The notes under the pieces: generated by a model
Told to the model about the DNA's origin: nothing
Seen by the model: only the letters and a program-made list of their open reading frames with translations
The model's database searches: none
From: DASYQD01 sp963846495
Lineage (GTDB): Bacteria > Acidobacteriota > Thermoanaerobaculia > Multivoradales > JAIOJS01
DNA: 64,000 bases
NCBI GenBank assembly: GCA_963846495.1
Contig: CAWJWP010000024.1
Span: 186,001-250,000 of the forward strand
Direction: 5' to 3'
Position numbers and translations under genes: made by a program
Shown here: in pieces, positions 31,236 through 41,819 of the stretch
How positions within the stretch are numbered: position 1 is the first letter of the stretch
Layout: each line of letters starts with the position of its first letter

Positions 31236-32753
31236 TCACGCCGCGGCGCCCCCAGTCATGAGAAGCCCGATCTGCTCGTTGGTCGTCGTCTGCGGGTCGA
31301 CCTCGCCGACGATTTTGCCGCCACGGATGACGAGCAGCCGGTCCGACAGCGCCGTCACCTCCTCGAGCTCCGACGACACGAGCAGGATGGCGCACCCCTC
31401 GTCGCGCCGCTCGACGAGCCGGCGGTGGATGAACTCGATGCCGCCGATGTCGACGCCGCGCGTCGGCTGCGCGACGAGCAGCAGCTTCGGCCCGTCGTGA
31501 AGCTCGCGCCCCATCACCAGCTTCTGCTGGTTGCCGCCCGAGAGCGACCGCGCCCGCAGCTGCAGGTCGGGCGGCCGCACGTCGTACTCGCTCAAGATGC
31601 GCTGGCCGCGCAGGCGGATGGCGACGCGGTCGAGCCACGAGCGCAGCGGCCCCACCGCCACCGGCGGCCGGTCGGCGGCGCCGAGGATGCAGTTCTCGGC
31701 GAGGTCGAAGTCGAGCAGCAGGCCGCGGCGGTGGCGGTCTTCGGGGACGTGGGCGATGCCGCGGTGGCGCCGTTGCCGCACGGCGAGGTCGGTGACCTCT
31801 TCGCCGAGCAGCGACACCGTGCCGCTCACCTCGGCGCCCTCCGTCAACCCGGCGAGCGCCTCGACGAGCTCGGTCTGGCCGTTCCCCTCGATGCCGGCGA
31901 TGCCGACGATCTCGCCGGCGCGCACCTCGAAGCCGACGCCGTCGAGCCGCCTGGTGCCGTCCGCGGCGACGAGCGAGAGTTCGCGCACGGCGAGCACCGG
32001 CGCCTGCGGCTTGGCGGGCGGCTTCTCGACCCGCAGCAGCACGTCGCGCCCCACCATCAGTCGCGCCAGCTCGGCGGCGGAGGTCTCGGCGGTCTTGCGG
32101 TGGCCGACGACCTTGCCGTCGCGCATCACCGTCACCACGTCGGAGATGGCGAGCACCTCGGAGAGCTTGTGGGTGACGATGACGACCGTCTTCCCCTGCT
32201 CGCGCATCTGCCGCAGGATGGCGAAGAGCTCGGCGACGGCCTGCGGCGAGAGCACCGCGGTGGGCTCGTCGAGGATGAGCAGCCGCGCCTCGCGGTAGAG
32301 CGCCTTGAGCAGCTCGACGCGCTGCTGCTGCCCCACCGCCAGCGTCTCGATGCGCGCCAGCGGGTCGATCGCCATGCCGAGCTGCTGCGAGAGGGCGCGG
32401 ATCTTGGCGGCCGCGCCGGCCATGTCGAGCTTCAACGGCGAGCCGGGCTCGATGCCGAGCACGACGTTCTCCGCCACCGTCATCGGCTCGACGAGCATGA
32501 AGTGCTGGTGCACCATGCCGATGCCGAGCGCGATGGCGTCGTGCGGGCTCTCGATCTTGCGCGGCGCGCCGTCGACCCATATCTCGCCTTCGTCGGGGCG
32601 GTAGAAGCCGTAGGCGATCTTCATCGCCGTCGACTTGCCGGCGCCGTTCTCGCCGACGATGGCGTGGATGGTGCCCGGCTCGACCTTCAGCGTGACGTGG
32701 TCGTTGGCGAGGACCTCGCCGAAACGCTTGGTGATCTCGCGCAGCTCGAGCAT
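31236..32753 (-). CDS. Double-domain ABC ATPase of nucleoside importer (NupO/YufO-like)
   Basis: A 505-aa protein with two fused nucleotide-binding domains. NBD1: Walker A GENGAGKSTAMKI, signature LAVGQQQRVELLKALYR, Walker B LLILDEPTAVL. NBD2: degenerate Walker A GIEGNGQTELVEAL (Lys replaced by Gln), signature LSGGNQQKLVMGREL, Walker B LLLVAQPTRGVD (Glu replaced by Gln). This asymmetry is normal for the sugar/nucleoside subfamily. It starts 7 nt after the BMP gene. Confidence 0.93.
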   Translation of the reverse strand: MLELREITKRFGEVLANDHVTLKVEPGTIHAIVGENGAGKSTAMKIAYGFYRPDEGEIWVDGAPRKIESPHDAIALGIGMVHQHFMLVEPMTVAENVVLGIEPGSPLKLDMAGAAAKIRALSQQLGMAIDPLARIETLAVGQQQRVELLKALYREARLLILDEPTAVLSPQAVAELFAILRQMREQGKTVVIVTHKLSEVLAISDVVTVMRDGKVVGHRKTAETSAAELARLMVGRDVLLRVEKPPAKPQAPVLAVRELSLVAADGTRRLDGVGFEVRAGEIVGIAGIEGNGQTELVEALAGLTEGAEVSGTVSLLGEEVTDLAVRQRRHRGIAHVPEDRHRRGLLLDFDLAENCILGAADRPPVAVGPLRSWLDRVAIRLRGQRILSEYDVRPPDLQLRARSLSGGNQQKLVMGRELHDGPKLLLVAQPTRGVDIGGIEFIHRRLVERRDEGCAILLVSSELEEVTALSDRLLVIRGGKIVGEVDPQTTTNEQIGLLMTGGAAA

Positions 32754-32759
32754 CAGCGG

Positions 32760-33816
32760 CTACTGCGCCATCGCATCCGTGACCTTGATCTCGCCGCGCG
32801 ATGATGCGCTGCTTCGCCGCCTCGACCTCGGCGATCACGTCCTTCGGCACCAGCTTCTCGTTGTACTGGTCCATGGCGTAGCCGATGCCGCCGTCCTCGA
32901 GGCCGTAGACGTGGATGCCGCCCTTGAACTGGTCGTGCACGAGGTCGGCGATGATCTGGTAGACGGCGTTGTCGACCCGCTTCACCATGCTGGTGAGCAC
33001 GAAGCCCGGCTTCACCCAGTTCTGGTTGGAGTCGACGCCGATGATGAACTTCTTCGACTGCTCGGCGGCGTCGAAGACGCCGAGCCCCGAGTTGCCGGCG
33101 GCGGCGAAGATGACGTCGGCGCCCTTGCCGTACTGCGCCAGCGCCAGCTCCTTGCCCTTGCCCGGGTTGTTCCACGCCGCCTCGGTGACGCCGACGTAGT
33201 TCTGGATCACCTTGACGTCGGGGTCGACCGCGCGCGCGCCCTCCTCGTAGCCGGTGGCGAACTTGTGGATGAGCGGCACGTCCATGCCGCCGACGAAGCC
33301 GAGCACCCCGGTCTTCGACTTGCGCGCCGCGATCATCCCCACGAGGTAGCTGCCCTCGTGCTCCTTGAAGATCAGCGAGGCGACGTTGGGCAGCGACGAG
33401 ACGCCGTCGACGATGGCGAAGTTGATGTTGGGGTAGTCCTTCGCCACCGCCTCGACGATCGGCGTCTGCGCGAAGCCGATGCCGATGACGAGGTCGTAGT
33501 TCACCTCCGCGAAGGCGCGCATCGCCGGCTCGAGCGACGCGGGGTCGCCCGGCTCGGCGTCGCGCAGCACGATGGGGAAGTCCTTGTCGGCGCGCGTCAC
33601 GCCGCGATAGGCGGCAGCATTGAACGAGCGGTCGTCCTTGCCGCCGCTGTCGAAGACGATCCCGACGTGCTTCTGCCCCGGATCGCCGGCGGCCTCGGCG
33701 AGGTCGACGCAGCCGGCGGTCGCGAGCCCAAGCGTTGCCGCGACGAGGACGCCGACGAGTCCCGCGAGCGCGGGACGGCGGCGGTCGAACGGCGCGGCGG
33801 CCGGGGGGTTCTTCAT
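32760..33816 (-). CDS. BMP-family substrate-binding lipoprotein (frameshift near C-terminus)
   Basis: A roughly 352-aa extracytoplasmic receptor for the adjacent ABC importer. The lipobox LATAGCVDL places Cys near residue 31. BMP hallmarks follow: VGIVFDSGGKDDRSFNAAAYRG, GIGFAQTPIVEAVA, FKEHEGSYLVGMIAA, VGGMDVPLIHKFATGYEEG and GVDSNQNWVKPG. After EAAKQRII near 32,800 one extra base disrupts the frame; the other phase reads GEIKVTDAMAQ-stop, the usual ending. Without that correction the frame runs for hundreds of codons antisense to nothing sensible. ATG at 33,816. Confidence 0.88.
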
Positions 33817-33907
33817 GTGCACCGGCGGCGGTGAGTCTAGTGGAGAAAGCGGATTCCGGTAGGCTACCGATTCACCGCGGAGCCTGCCCGAGCCGGAGAA
33901 CGCGCGC

Positions 33908-36900
33908 ATGCAGCCCACCCTCACTGAAGCCCCTGCCGATCCGCAGCCGGATCCGTTCGCCTCCCTCGCCGCCGAGCTCGCGCGCCGGCTCCCCGCCGAG
34001 GAGGTCGAGGGCGCTACCGACCTGCTGCGCCGAGCCTACGCCAGCACGCCGCCCGACGAGCTTGCCGAGCTCGGCGTCGACGCCGTCGTCGGTCCCATCG
34101 TGGCGCTCTGGAAGCTCGCGCAGGAGCGCCGGCCCGGGCAGGTGAACATCCGCGTCTACAACCCGACGCAGCAACGCGACGGCTGGGCCTCGCCGCACAC
34201 CGCGATCGACGTCGTCAACGACGACATGCCGTTCCTCCTCGCCTCGACGAAGACCGAGCTGCAGGCGCAGCAGCGCGCCACCCACATGGTCCTTCACCCG
34301 GTGCTCGGCGTCGAGCGCGACGGCGACGGCAAGCTGCGCGCGCCTGCTGCCGCGCAGCGAGGGCGTCGGCGAGTCGTGGATGCACTTCGAGATCGACCGC
34401 GAGACGACCGGCGAGGAGGGGCACGCCGCCCTCGCCGCGCGGCTGCGCGAGGTGCTCGCCAAGGTGCGCACCGTCGTCGAGGACTGGCGGCCGATGATGG
34501 CGAAGGTGGAGGAGGTCGAGGCCGAGCTGCGCCGCGAGCCGCCGCCCGCCGTGCCCGCCGACGAGGTCGAGGAGGCCGCGGCGTTCCTGCGCTGGCTCAC
34601 CGACAATCACTTCACCTTCCTCGGCTACCGCCGCTACCGGCTCGACCGCGCCGAGGACGGCAGCCACCTGCGGCTCGACGACGGCCCCGGCCTCGGCATC
34701 CATCGCGAGATGGCGCCGTCCGAGGAGCGCCGCGGCGCCCGCCTGCCCGATTACCTCGACAGCTGGCTGCGACAGCGTGAGCTGTTGATCGTCAACAAGG
34801 CGAGCACCAAGTCGGAGGTGCATCGGCCGGTGCACATCGACTCGATCGGCATCCGCCGCTACGACGCGCGGGGCAACGTCGTCGGCGAGGATCGCTTCAG
34901 CGGCATCTTCACCACCCGCGTCTACGGCAGCAGCGCGGCCTCGATCCCGCTCCTGCGCCGCAAGCTGCGCCGCGTCGTCGAGCGCGCCAACTTCACTCCC
35001 GGCAGCCACGACGCCAAGGGCCTCATCCACGTCATCGAGAGCTTCCCGCGCGACGAGCTGTTCCAGATCAGCGAGGACGACCTCTTCCGCATCGCGGTGG
35101 GGATCCTGCAGCTGCAACAGCGGCAGCGGGTGGCGCTCTTCGTCCGCCGCGACGAGCTCGAGCGCTTCATCTCGGCCCTCGTCTTCGTGCCGCGCGACCG
35201 CTACAGCTCCGAGCTGCGCGAGAAGCTGGGGAAGATCCTGGCGCAGGAGCTCGGCGGCCCCGTCGTCGCCTTCTACACGACCGTCGGCGACGCCGCTCTC
35301 GCGCGCGTGCAGTACATCCTCGTCACCACGCCGGGCGCGGTGCCCAAGCCCGACCTGCGGCAGGTGGAGGCGAGGCTCGCCACCGCCGCCCGCACCTGGC
35401 GCGAGGAGCTGCGCGACGGGCTGGTCGCCGCGCGCGGCGAGGAGGAGGGACTGCGGCTCCTCGGCGCCTGGGGCGAGGCGTTCCCCGCCGCCTACCGCGA
35501 CCGCTTCGAGGTCGGCGACGCGCTCGCCGACGTCGAGGTGGCGGAGGCGATGCTCCAAAGCGGCGAGGAGTTCGCGGCGCGGCTCTATCGCTCGCCGGAG
35601 ATGGACGCCGATCACGTACGCGTCAAGCTCTACCTCGCCGGCCGCCAGGTGGCGCTCACCGACGCGCTGCCGCTGCTCGAGAACCTTGGCGTGCGGGTGG
35701 AGGAGGAGCTGCCCTTCGAGGTGAGCGTCGCAGCCGCGGGCGAACAGGGCGGACGCGCCGTCTGGATCCACGATTTCGGCCTGGTGGCCCGCGGCGAGGC
35801 GGTCGACTTCGACACCGCCAAGCCGCTGCTCGAGGAGACGCTCCGCCGCGTCTGGCGCCACGAGCTCGAGAACGGCGTGCTCAACCGCCTGGTGCTCGCC
35901 GCCGGCCTGCACTGGCGGCAGGTCGGGATGCTGCGCGCCTACAGCCGCTACCTGCGGCAGATCGGCATGACCTTCAGCCAGACCTACATCGCCCAGACGA
36001 TGGTGCAGCACCGCGAGGTGTCGCAGCTCCTGGTGCAACTGTTCTGCACCCTCTTCGACCCGGCGGGCGAGAAGGACGCGCGCTCGCGCGCGGCTGCCGT
36101 GCTGGCCCAGATCCGCGAGAAGCTCGAGACGGTGGCGAGCCTCGACGAGGACCGTATCCTGCGCGGCTTCATGACCGTCATCAAGGAGACGCTGCGCACC
36201 AACTTCTTCCAGAACGGGCCGGACGGGCACCACAAGCCCTACGTCTCCTTCAAGCTCGACAGCCGCAGCATCCGCCTGCTGCCCGACCCCAAGCCGCGCT
36301 TCGAGATCTTCGTCTACTCGCCGCGCATGGAGGGCATCCACCTCCGCGGCGGCATGGTGGCCCGCGGCGGCATCCGCTGGTCCGACCGCCGCGAGGACTT
36401 CCGCACCGAGATCCTCGGCCTGATCAAGGCGCAGATGGTGAAGAACGCCGTCATCGTGCCGGTGGGCGCCAAGGGCGGCTTCGTGGTCAAGAAGCCGGCG
36501 TCAGGCAGCCGCGAGGCGGTGCAGGCGGAAGGCATCGAGTGCTACAAGACCCTCGTCCGCGGCTTGCTCGACGTGACGGACAACATCGTCGACGGCGAGA
36601 TCGTGCACCCGCGCGAGGTGGTGCGCCACGACGGTGACGACAGCTACCTCGTGGTGGCGGCCGACAAGGGCACCGCCACCTTCTCCGACATCGCCAACGC
36701 GCTTTCCGCCGAGTACCACCACTGGCTCGGTGACGCCTTCGCCTCCGGCGGCTCGGTCGGGTATGACCACAAGAAGATGGGGATCACCGCCAAGGGCGCC
36801 TGGGTGGCGGTGCAGCGCCACTTCCGCGAGATGGGGCGCGACATCCAGAGCGAGCCCTTCACCTGCGTCGGCGTCGGCGACATGTCGGGCGACGTCTTCG

Positions 36901-38759
36901 GCAACGGCATGCTGCTGTCGCGGCAGACGCGGCTCATCGCCGCCTTCGACCACCGCCACATCTTCGTCGACCCCGATCCCGACGCGGAGAAGAGCTTCGA
37001 GGAGCGCAAGTACCTGTTCGAGCAGCCGCGCTCCTCGTGGGCCGACTACGACCGCGCCGTGTTGTCGCCGGGCGGCGACGTCTTCGAGCGCACGGCCAAG
37101 CAGGTGACGCTCTCCGACGAGGCGGCGGCGGCGCTCGGGCTGGGCGGCAAGAAGAAGCTGACGCCCAACGAGCTGGTGCAGGCGATCCTCACCGCCAACG
37201 TGGATCTGCTGTGGCTCGGCGGCATCGGCACCTTCGTCAAGGCGTCGAGCGAGCGCCACGGCGAGGCCGGCGACCGCGCCAACGACCAGACGCGCGTCGA
37301 CGCCACCCAGCTGCGCTGCAAGGTGGTGGGCGAAGGTGCCAACCTCGGCTTCACCCAGCGCGCCCGCATCGAGTACGCCCTCCACGGCGGCCGCATCAAC
37401 ACCGACGCCATCGACAACTCGGCGGGCGTCGACACCTCCGACCACGAGGTGAACATCAAGATCGCGCTCAACGAGGCGGTGCGCTCGGGCAAGCTTTCGG
37501 AAGAGGGGCGCAACGACTTGCTGCGCCAGATGACCGACGAGGTGGCGGCCCTCGTGCTGCGCGACAACTACCTGCAGACGCAGGCGATCTCGCTCACCGA
37601 GTCGATGGCGACGCCGCTGCTCGACCGCCACGCGCAGATGATCCGCGCCTTCGAGAAGTCGGGGCGCCTCGACAGGAAGATCGAGTTCCTTCCCGACGAG
37701 GAGGAGATCCGCCAGCGCGCCGCGGGCAAGCGCGGTCTCGTGCGCCCCGAGCTGGCGGTGCTCCTCGCCTACGCCAAGATCGCGCTCTACGAGGACCTGC
37801 TCGCCTCCGACGTGCCCGACGATCCGCTCCTCGCCGGCGACTTGCTGCGCTACTTCCCGCAGCCGATGGTCGAGGGCTATCGCGACGAGATCGAGCGCCA
37901 CCGGCTGCGGCGCGAGATCATCGCCACCTACATCACCAACAGCACCATCAACCGCGTCGGCCCGTCGTTCGTCTTCCGCATGATGGAGTCGACGGGGCGC
38001 TCGGCGCAGGAGGTGGCGCGCGCCTACACCATCACCCGCGACGCCTTCGAGCTGCGCAAGGCGTGGGCGGCGATCGAGGCGCTCGACAACAAGGTGCCGG
38101 CGGAGCTGCAGACCCGCATGCTGCAGGAGGTGCGGCAGCTCACCGAGCAGGCGACGCTCTGGTTCCTGCAACGCTACGACGGTGCGCTCGACGTCTCGGA
38201 GGTGGTGGGCACCTTCGGCCCGCCGCTCCAGGAGCTGGCGCGCGAGCTCGAGGCGCTGCTGCCGCCGGCGGCGCGGCGCGAGCTCAAGAAGCGGGTGCGC
38301 GACTACGTGCGTCAAGACGTGCCCGAGAAGCTCGCGCAACAAGTGGCGGTGATGCGCGGGCTACTGGCGGGTCCCGATGTCGTGCGGCTGGCGCTGGCGA
38401 TGGAGGCGCCGTCGGCGGCGGTGGCGCGCGTCTACTTCGGCGTCGGCGAGCGGTTGGGCGTCGAGTGGCTGCGCGCCGCGGCGGCGACGATCAAGGTGGA
38501 GACGCCGTGGCAGCGGTCCGCCGTCGAGGCCGTCGTCGACGACCTCTCGCTGCACCAGGTGGCGATCACCTGGCAGGTGCTCGCCGAGGCGGGCAAGAAG
38601 GCGGAGTGGCGTGAGGCGCTGCAGGCGTGGGAGGCGCGTCACCCGGCCGAGGTGAAGCGGCTCGACAAGCTGCTCGAGGAGCTGCGGACGCAGGAGGCGG
38701 TGGACCTGGCCATGCTGGCGGTGGCGGACCGGCAGCTCAAGGTGCTGTCGGAGCGGTAG
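33908..38759 (+). CDS. NAD-specific glutamate dehydrogenase, large L-GDH180 type (one frameshift)
   Basis: About 1,616 aa, the size of the roughly 180-kDa bacterial NAD-GDHs that deaminate glutamate to 2-oxoglutarate. The N-terminal ACT-like regulatory region includes VNIRVYNPTQQRDGW and FLRWLTDNHFTFLGYRRY; the catalytic core contains GGIRWSDRREDFRTEILGLIKAQMVKNAVIVPVGAKGGF (as separate motifs WSDR, KAQMVKN and GAKGGF) and VGEGANLGFTQRARIEYA. A one-base insertion near 34,340 joins the first 144 residues (ending GDGKLR) to LLPRSEGVGESWMHFEID. An ATG 34,380 start would lose the conserved head. A role in amino-acid catabolism fits the peptide-rich setting. Confidence 0.92.
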
Positions 38760-38764
38760 CGGCG

Positions 38765-40285
38765 CTATCGCAGCGTGACTCGCCAGGCGACGAGGCGCTC
38801 GGAGGGCACGAGCGCCGGCGGTTCGGCCTGGCCGACTCGTTGCGCGGCGATCGCCGGGCAGGTGGCGGGCCGCGCCGACTCCAGCGCGACGACGGCGACG
38901 GCTCCGCCCGCGCGGTGGACCGCCAGGGCGAGGTCGGTGCAGAGCTCGTAGGGGTCCGGCTCGACGTCGTCGTCGGCCCGCCAGCGAACGAAGACGACGG
39001 GCTCGCCGGTTGCGAGCGAGCGAAGCGGCGCGCCGCGATAGGCGCCCACGGCGACCAGCGGTGGGTCGGGGAAGCCGAACGCCGGCAGGTCGCGCAGCGC
39101 CGGCGAAGCGAGCCGCGCTGCCACCGCCTTCGCTCCCGAGAAGGGACGCGCGAGGTCGGCGCCGAAGAGCCACGCCGCGGTAGCGACGTGCACGACGAGC
39201 AGCGCGGCGAGGACGCGCAGGAGCCGCCGGCGCGGCGCCGCCGGAAGCTCCGGCCGCGCGAGGGCGAGCCAGCAGCAGATGACGAAGAGCAGGAAGTGGT
39301 GTCCGTGGTGGCGCGCCCAGCCGACGTAGACGAAGTAGGTGAAGGCGAGGAGCGCCGCGCTGCCGATGGCGAAGAGGGCGCGCGCCCGGCGCTCGGCGAG
39401 CACCCACCAGCCGGCGAAGAGCAGCACCGGCGAGAGCGCGGCCGCCCAGATCGGACGCGGAGGTGCGTGCAGCACGAGCGCGCTGTTCCACGGCGTCACG
39501 GTCGTCGGGTCGGGGAAGGGCAGGTACGCCGCCAGCGCCGTGCCGAGCGTGCGGTAGAAGCGCGGCGCCGACCAGCCGCGGAAACCGCCGGCGTAGAGGG
39601 CGTCGGGCGCCGGCAGCATCTGCCAGAGCGCGACGGCGAGGCCGAGGCCCGCGAGCGCGAGGAAGGCGAGGATCGCAGGCGTTCTCCGGGTCCTCACCAC
39701 CTCGACCGCGAGCACGGCCGTCATCGCCGCCGCGAGCAGCCACCCGTAGGGGTTGGCGTTGGCGAGCAGCGCGAGACCGGCGCCGAGGGCCATCCAGCGC
39801 CTCGGCTCTGTCGTCCACAGGTGCAACACCCCCCAGAGCGCCGGCAGCGCCAGCGCGTAGTTGCGGCTCAAGACGCCGTGCTCGAACAGTGGCAAGTAGC
39901 TGAAGAGGAACAGCGCGCGCAGCGGCAACGGGAACGGCGCCCAGCGCAGAAACAGCCAGGCTGCCGCGGCGACGATGACGAGGTGCAGCCCCTGCATCGC
40001 CACCGGCAACGCCGTCGCGTGCGCGAGCGGCCAGAGCAGCAGGTGCCAGAGCGCCGGATGCCCTTCGTAGTGCAGGTTGTCGAAGAGCGCCGGCAAGCTC
40101 GGGCTCGCTCGCGCGATCGCCCACGCCTGCAGCTCGTCGCGCCACATCTCGTGACGCGCCATGCCGAGGGCGACGAGCAGCACAAAAGCGGCGCCGATCC
40201 ACGCCCGACTGTCGCCGATCCCTGCTCGCCGCGGGCTCGGCGGAGCGGCGGCGGAAGCGTCGGCGGTCTTGCCGGGCCGTGGCAT
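38765..40285 (-). CDS. GT-C fold membrane glycosyltransferase-like protein
   Basis: A 506-aa integral membrane protein with about ten helices. The first periplasmic loop carries MWRDELQAWAIARASPSLPALFDNLHYEGHPALWHLLLW, with the acidic Asp-Glu pair typical of PMT/ArnT-like GT-C enzymes that use lipid-linked sugars. A soluble C-terminal part (about 405-506) follows. Acceptor and donor cannot be inferred. A longer frame would start inside the tRNA, so ATG at 40,285 is used. It converges with the GDH gene (5-nt gap). Confidence 0.7.
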   Translation of the reverse strand: MPRPGKTADASAAAPPSPRRAGIGDSRAWIGAAFVLLVALGMARHEMWRDELQAWAIARASPSLPALFDNLHYEGHPALWHLLLWPLAHATALPVAMQGLHLVIVAAAAWLFLRWAPFPLPLRALFLFSYLPLFEHGVLSRNYALALPALWGVLHLWTTEPRRWMALGAGLALLANANPYGWLLAAAMTAVLAVEVVRTRRTPAILAFLALAGLGLAVALWQMLPAPDALYAGGFRGWSAPRFYRTLGTALAAYLPFPDPTTVTPWNSALVLHAPPRPIWAAALSPVLLFAGWWVLAERRARALFAIGSAALLAFTYFVYVGWARHHGHHFLLFVICCWLALARPELPAAPRRRLLRVLAALLVVHVATAAWLFGADLARPFSGAKAVAARLASPALRDLPAFGFPDPPLVAVGAYRGAPLRSLATGEPVVFVRWRADDDVEPDPYELCTDLALAVHRAGGAVAVVALESARPATCPAIAAQRVGQAEPPALVPSERLVAWRVTLR

Positions 40286-40331
40286 GGCCGGTTGTGTATA
40301 CTCGAAAATCCCGTAGCCGGGGCGGCCTCCC

Positions 40332-40404
40332 GGGTCCATAGCTCAGCGGTGAGAGCGTCCGGCTCATAACCGGCAGGTCCCTGGTTCGAATCCAGGTGGA
40401 CCCA
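40332..40404 (+). tRNA. tRNA with CAU anticodon (elongator Met, or Ile2)
   Basis: A 73-nt cloverleaf. The acceptor GGGTCCA (40,332-40,338) pairs with TGGACCC (40,397-40,403) plus discriminator A; the D arm is GCTC...GAGC; the anticodon loop CTCATAA has CAU at 40,365-40,367; the T arm is CCTGG-TTCGAAT-CCAGG. The outermost anticodon-stem pair (T40,358/C40,374) is mismatched. CCA is not encoded. The acceptor pairs C1-free G1-C72 start argues against initiator; Met-elongator versus lysidine-modified Ile cannot be decided. A TATACT at 40,297-40,302 could be its -10. Confidence 0.93.
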
Positions 40405-40506
40405 CTCGGTCGGTGGACCCGTCGGTTGGAGCGGAAAGCCCGCCGTGAGATCGTCGGACGCCGGCCAGCCGTGCCCGGCAGCCTTCTGGGAGGATTTGCC
40501 GCGCCG

Positions 40507-41256
40507 ATGGAGACGACGACCACCACGAGCCAACTGCGCACGATCGTGCGGCTGCAAGCGGCGCTCGACGCCCTGCGCCGCGCCGAGAAACAGCTCTCCG
40601 GCGTCCCGGAGTGGATGGAGGAGCTGCACGTCCAGCACAGCGCCCGCCTCGCCGAGATCGCCGCCGTCGGCGAGACCGCCGAGGCCGCCGCCCACGATCG
40701 CCGCAAGGCCGAAGCCGCCATCCAGGACGCCACCGAGAAGCTCAAGCACTACCAGCAGCAGATCAGCCTCGTGCGCACGCAGCGCGAGTACTCGGCGCTG
40801 CTCACCGAGATCGACACCGTCAAGGGCTCGATCAAGGGCCTCGAGGAGCAGGCGCTCGCCGGCATGGAAGGCTACGAGCAGGCGCAGTCGCGGCTGGCCG
40901 AGGAGCGCGCCGCCTTCGCCGATCTCGACTCGCGCTACCAGGAAGCGCTGCAGCGCTGGCAGAGCGAGCGTCCCGGCGTCGAGCAGCAGGCGGAGACGCT
41001 GCGCGCCGAGGTGGCGCAGCTGCGCGCCGAGCTGCCGCGCGGCGTGCTCACCAACTTCGAGCGCGTCTACGAGCGCCGCTCGGGCGACGCAGTGGCGCCG
41101 CTGCGCAAGAGCACGGCCGGCGGCGGCCAGATCTACCACTGCGGCGGCTGCAACTACCGCGTCCGCCTGCAGGTCGTGGGCGACATCCGCAACCGCGGCA
41201 GCCTGGTGCAGTGCGAGGGCTGCCGGCGCTTCCTCTACGTCCCCGAGGAAGCGTAG
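40507..41256 (+). CDS. Coiled-coil protein with C-terminal C4 zinc ribbon (CT398/HP0958-like)
   Basis: A 249-aa protein. Residues about 10-180 are a long antiparallel coiled coil rich in Glu, Ala, Arg and Gln; residues 210-249 form a C4 zinc ribbon (HCGGCNYR ... VQCEGCRRFLYVPEE). The architecture matches Chlamydia CT398 and Helicobacter HP0958 (FlgZ), which bind sigma-54 or RNA, but also the housekeeping version found beside RNase H-like genes in many phyla. The latter context is seen here. ATG 40,507 begins the family-like helix (SQLRTIVRLQAALDAL). Confidence 0.82.
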   Translation: METTTTTSQLRTIVRLQAALDALRRAEKQLSGVPEWMEELHVQHSARLAEIAAVGETAEAAAHDRRKAEAAIQDATEKLKHYQQQISLVRTQREYSALLTEIDTVKGSIKGLEEQALAGMEGYEQAQSRLAEERAAFADLDSRYQEALQRWQSERPGVEQQAETLRAEVAQLRAELPRGVLTNFERVYERRSGDAVAPLRKSTAGGGQIYHCGGCNYRVRLQVVGDIRNRGSLVQCEGCRRFLYVPEEA

Positions 41257-41339
41257 TTGCGTCCCACCTCTGACCCTGGGTTCCCCTGCTCCTCGAAGCG
41301 CAGGGGCTGGCCCGGCTCACTTCTTCGCGAACGGGCAGG

Positions 41340-41819
41340 ATGACGACGGGCGAGCGCAGCGCGAGCGCGGCGAACGCGGGTGTTGCGAGCCGTACGGCCA
41401 AGGCCTGGTTCGACGGCGCTGCGCGCGGCAATCCGGGCGAAGCGGGGTTCGGCCTGGTGGTGGAGAGTGACGGCAACGTCGAGGAAGTCGCCGGCTTCCT
41501 CGGTCGCACCACCAACAACGTCGCCGAGTACAGCGGCCTGCTCGCCGCGCTGACGTGGGCGCGCCGGCATGCGGTCGAAGAGCTCCACGTCTTCGGCGAC
41601 AGCGAGCTGGTCGTCAAGCAGCTGCAGGGCGCCTACAAGGTGAAGGCGCCGCACCTCGTGCCGCTCTTCCTGCGCGCGCTGGCATTGCGGCGCGAGATCC
41701 CGCGCGTGCGCATCCAGCACGTGCCGCGGGCCGAGAACAAGCGCGCCGACCTGCTCAGCAACCGCGCCATCGACGAGCGGGTGCCGGTGCCCGAGTGGCT
41801 GCGCGCGGCGCTGGGATGA
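41340..41819 (+). CDS. RNase H-like (RVT_3) nuclease
   Basis: A 159-aa protein with the RNase H fold and all acidic residues of the active site: Asp25 in WFDGAARGNPG, Glu63 in NNVAEYSGLLAAL, Asp87 in VFGDSELVVKQ and Asp137 in NKRADLLSN. It belongs to the archaeal/actinobacterial type I RNase H group that removes RNA from hybrids. It is frequently encoded beside the zinc-ribbon protein upstream. Its ATGA overlap with yggS implies coupling. About 15 residues before the motif are low-complexity. Confidence 0.88.
   Translation: MTTGERSASAANAGVASRTAKAWFDGAARGNPGEAGFGLVVESDGNVEEVAGFLGRTTNNVAEYSGLLAALTWARRHAVEELHVFGDSELVVKQLQGAYKVKAPHLVPLFLRALALRREIPRVRIQHVPRAENKRADLLSNRAIDERVPVPEWLRAALG

Noticed and set aside
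31198..33924. BMP lipoprotein extended by over 500 residues
   Set aside because: The extension begins exactly at the +1 frameshift and is an Ala/Arg-rich out-of-phase translation of the ABC ATPase; the normal ending GEIKVTDAMAQ exists in the next phase.
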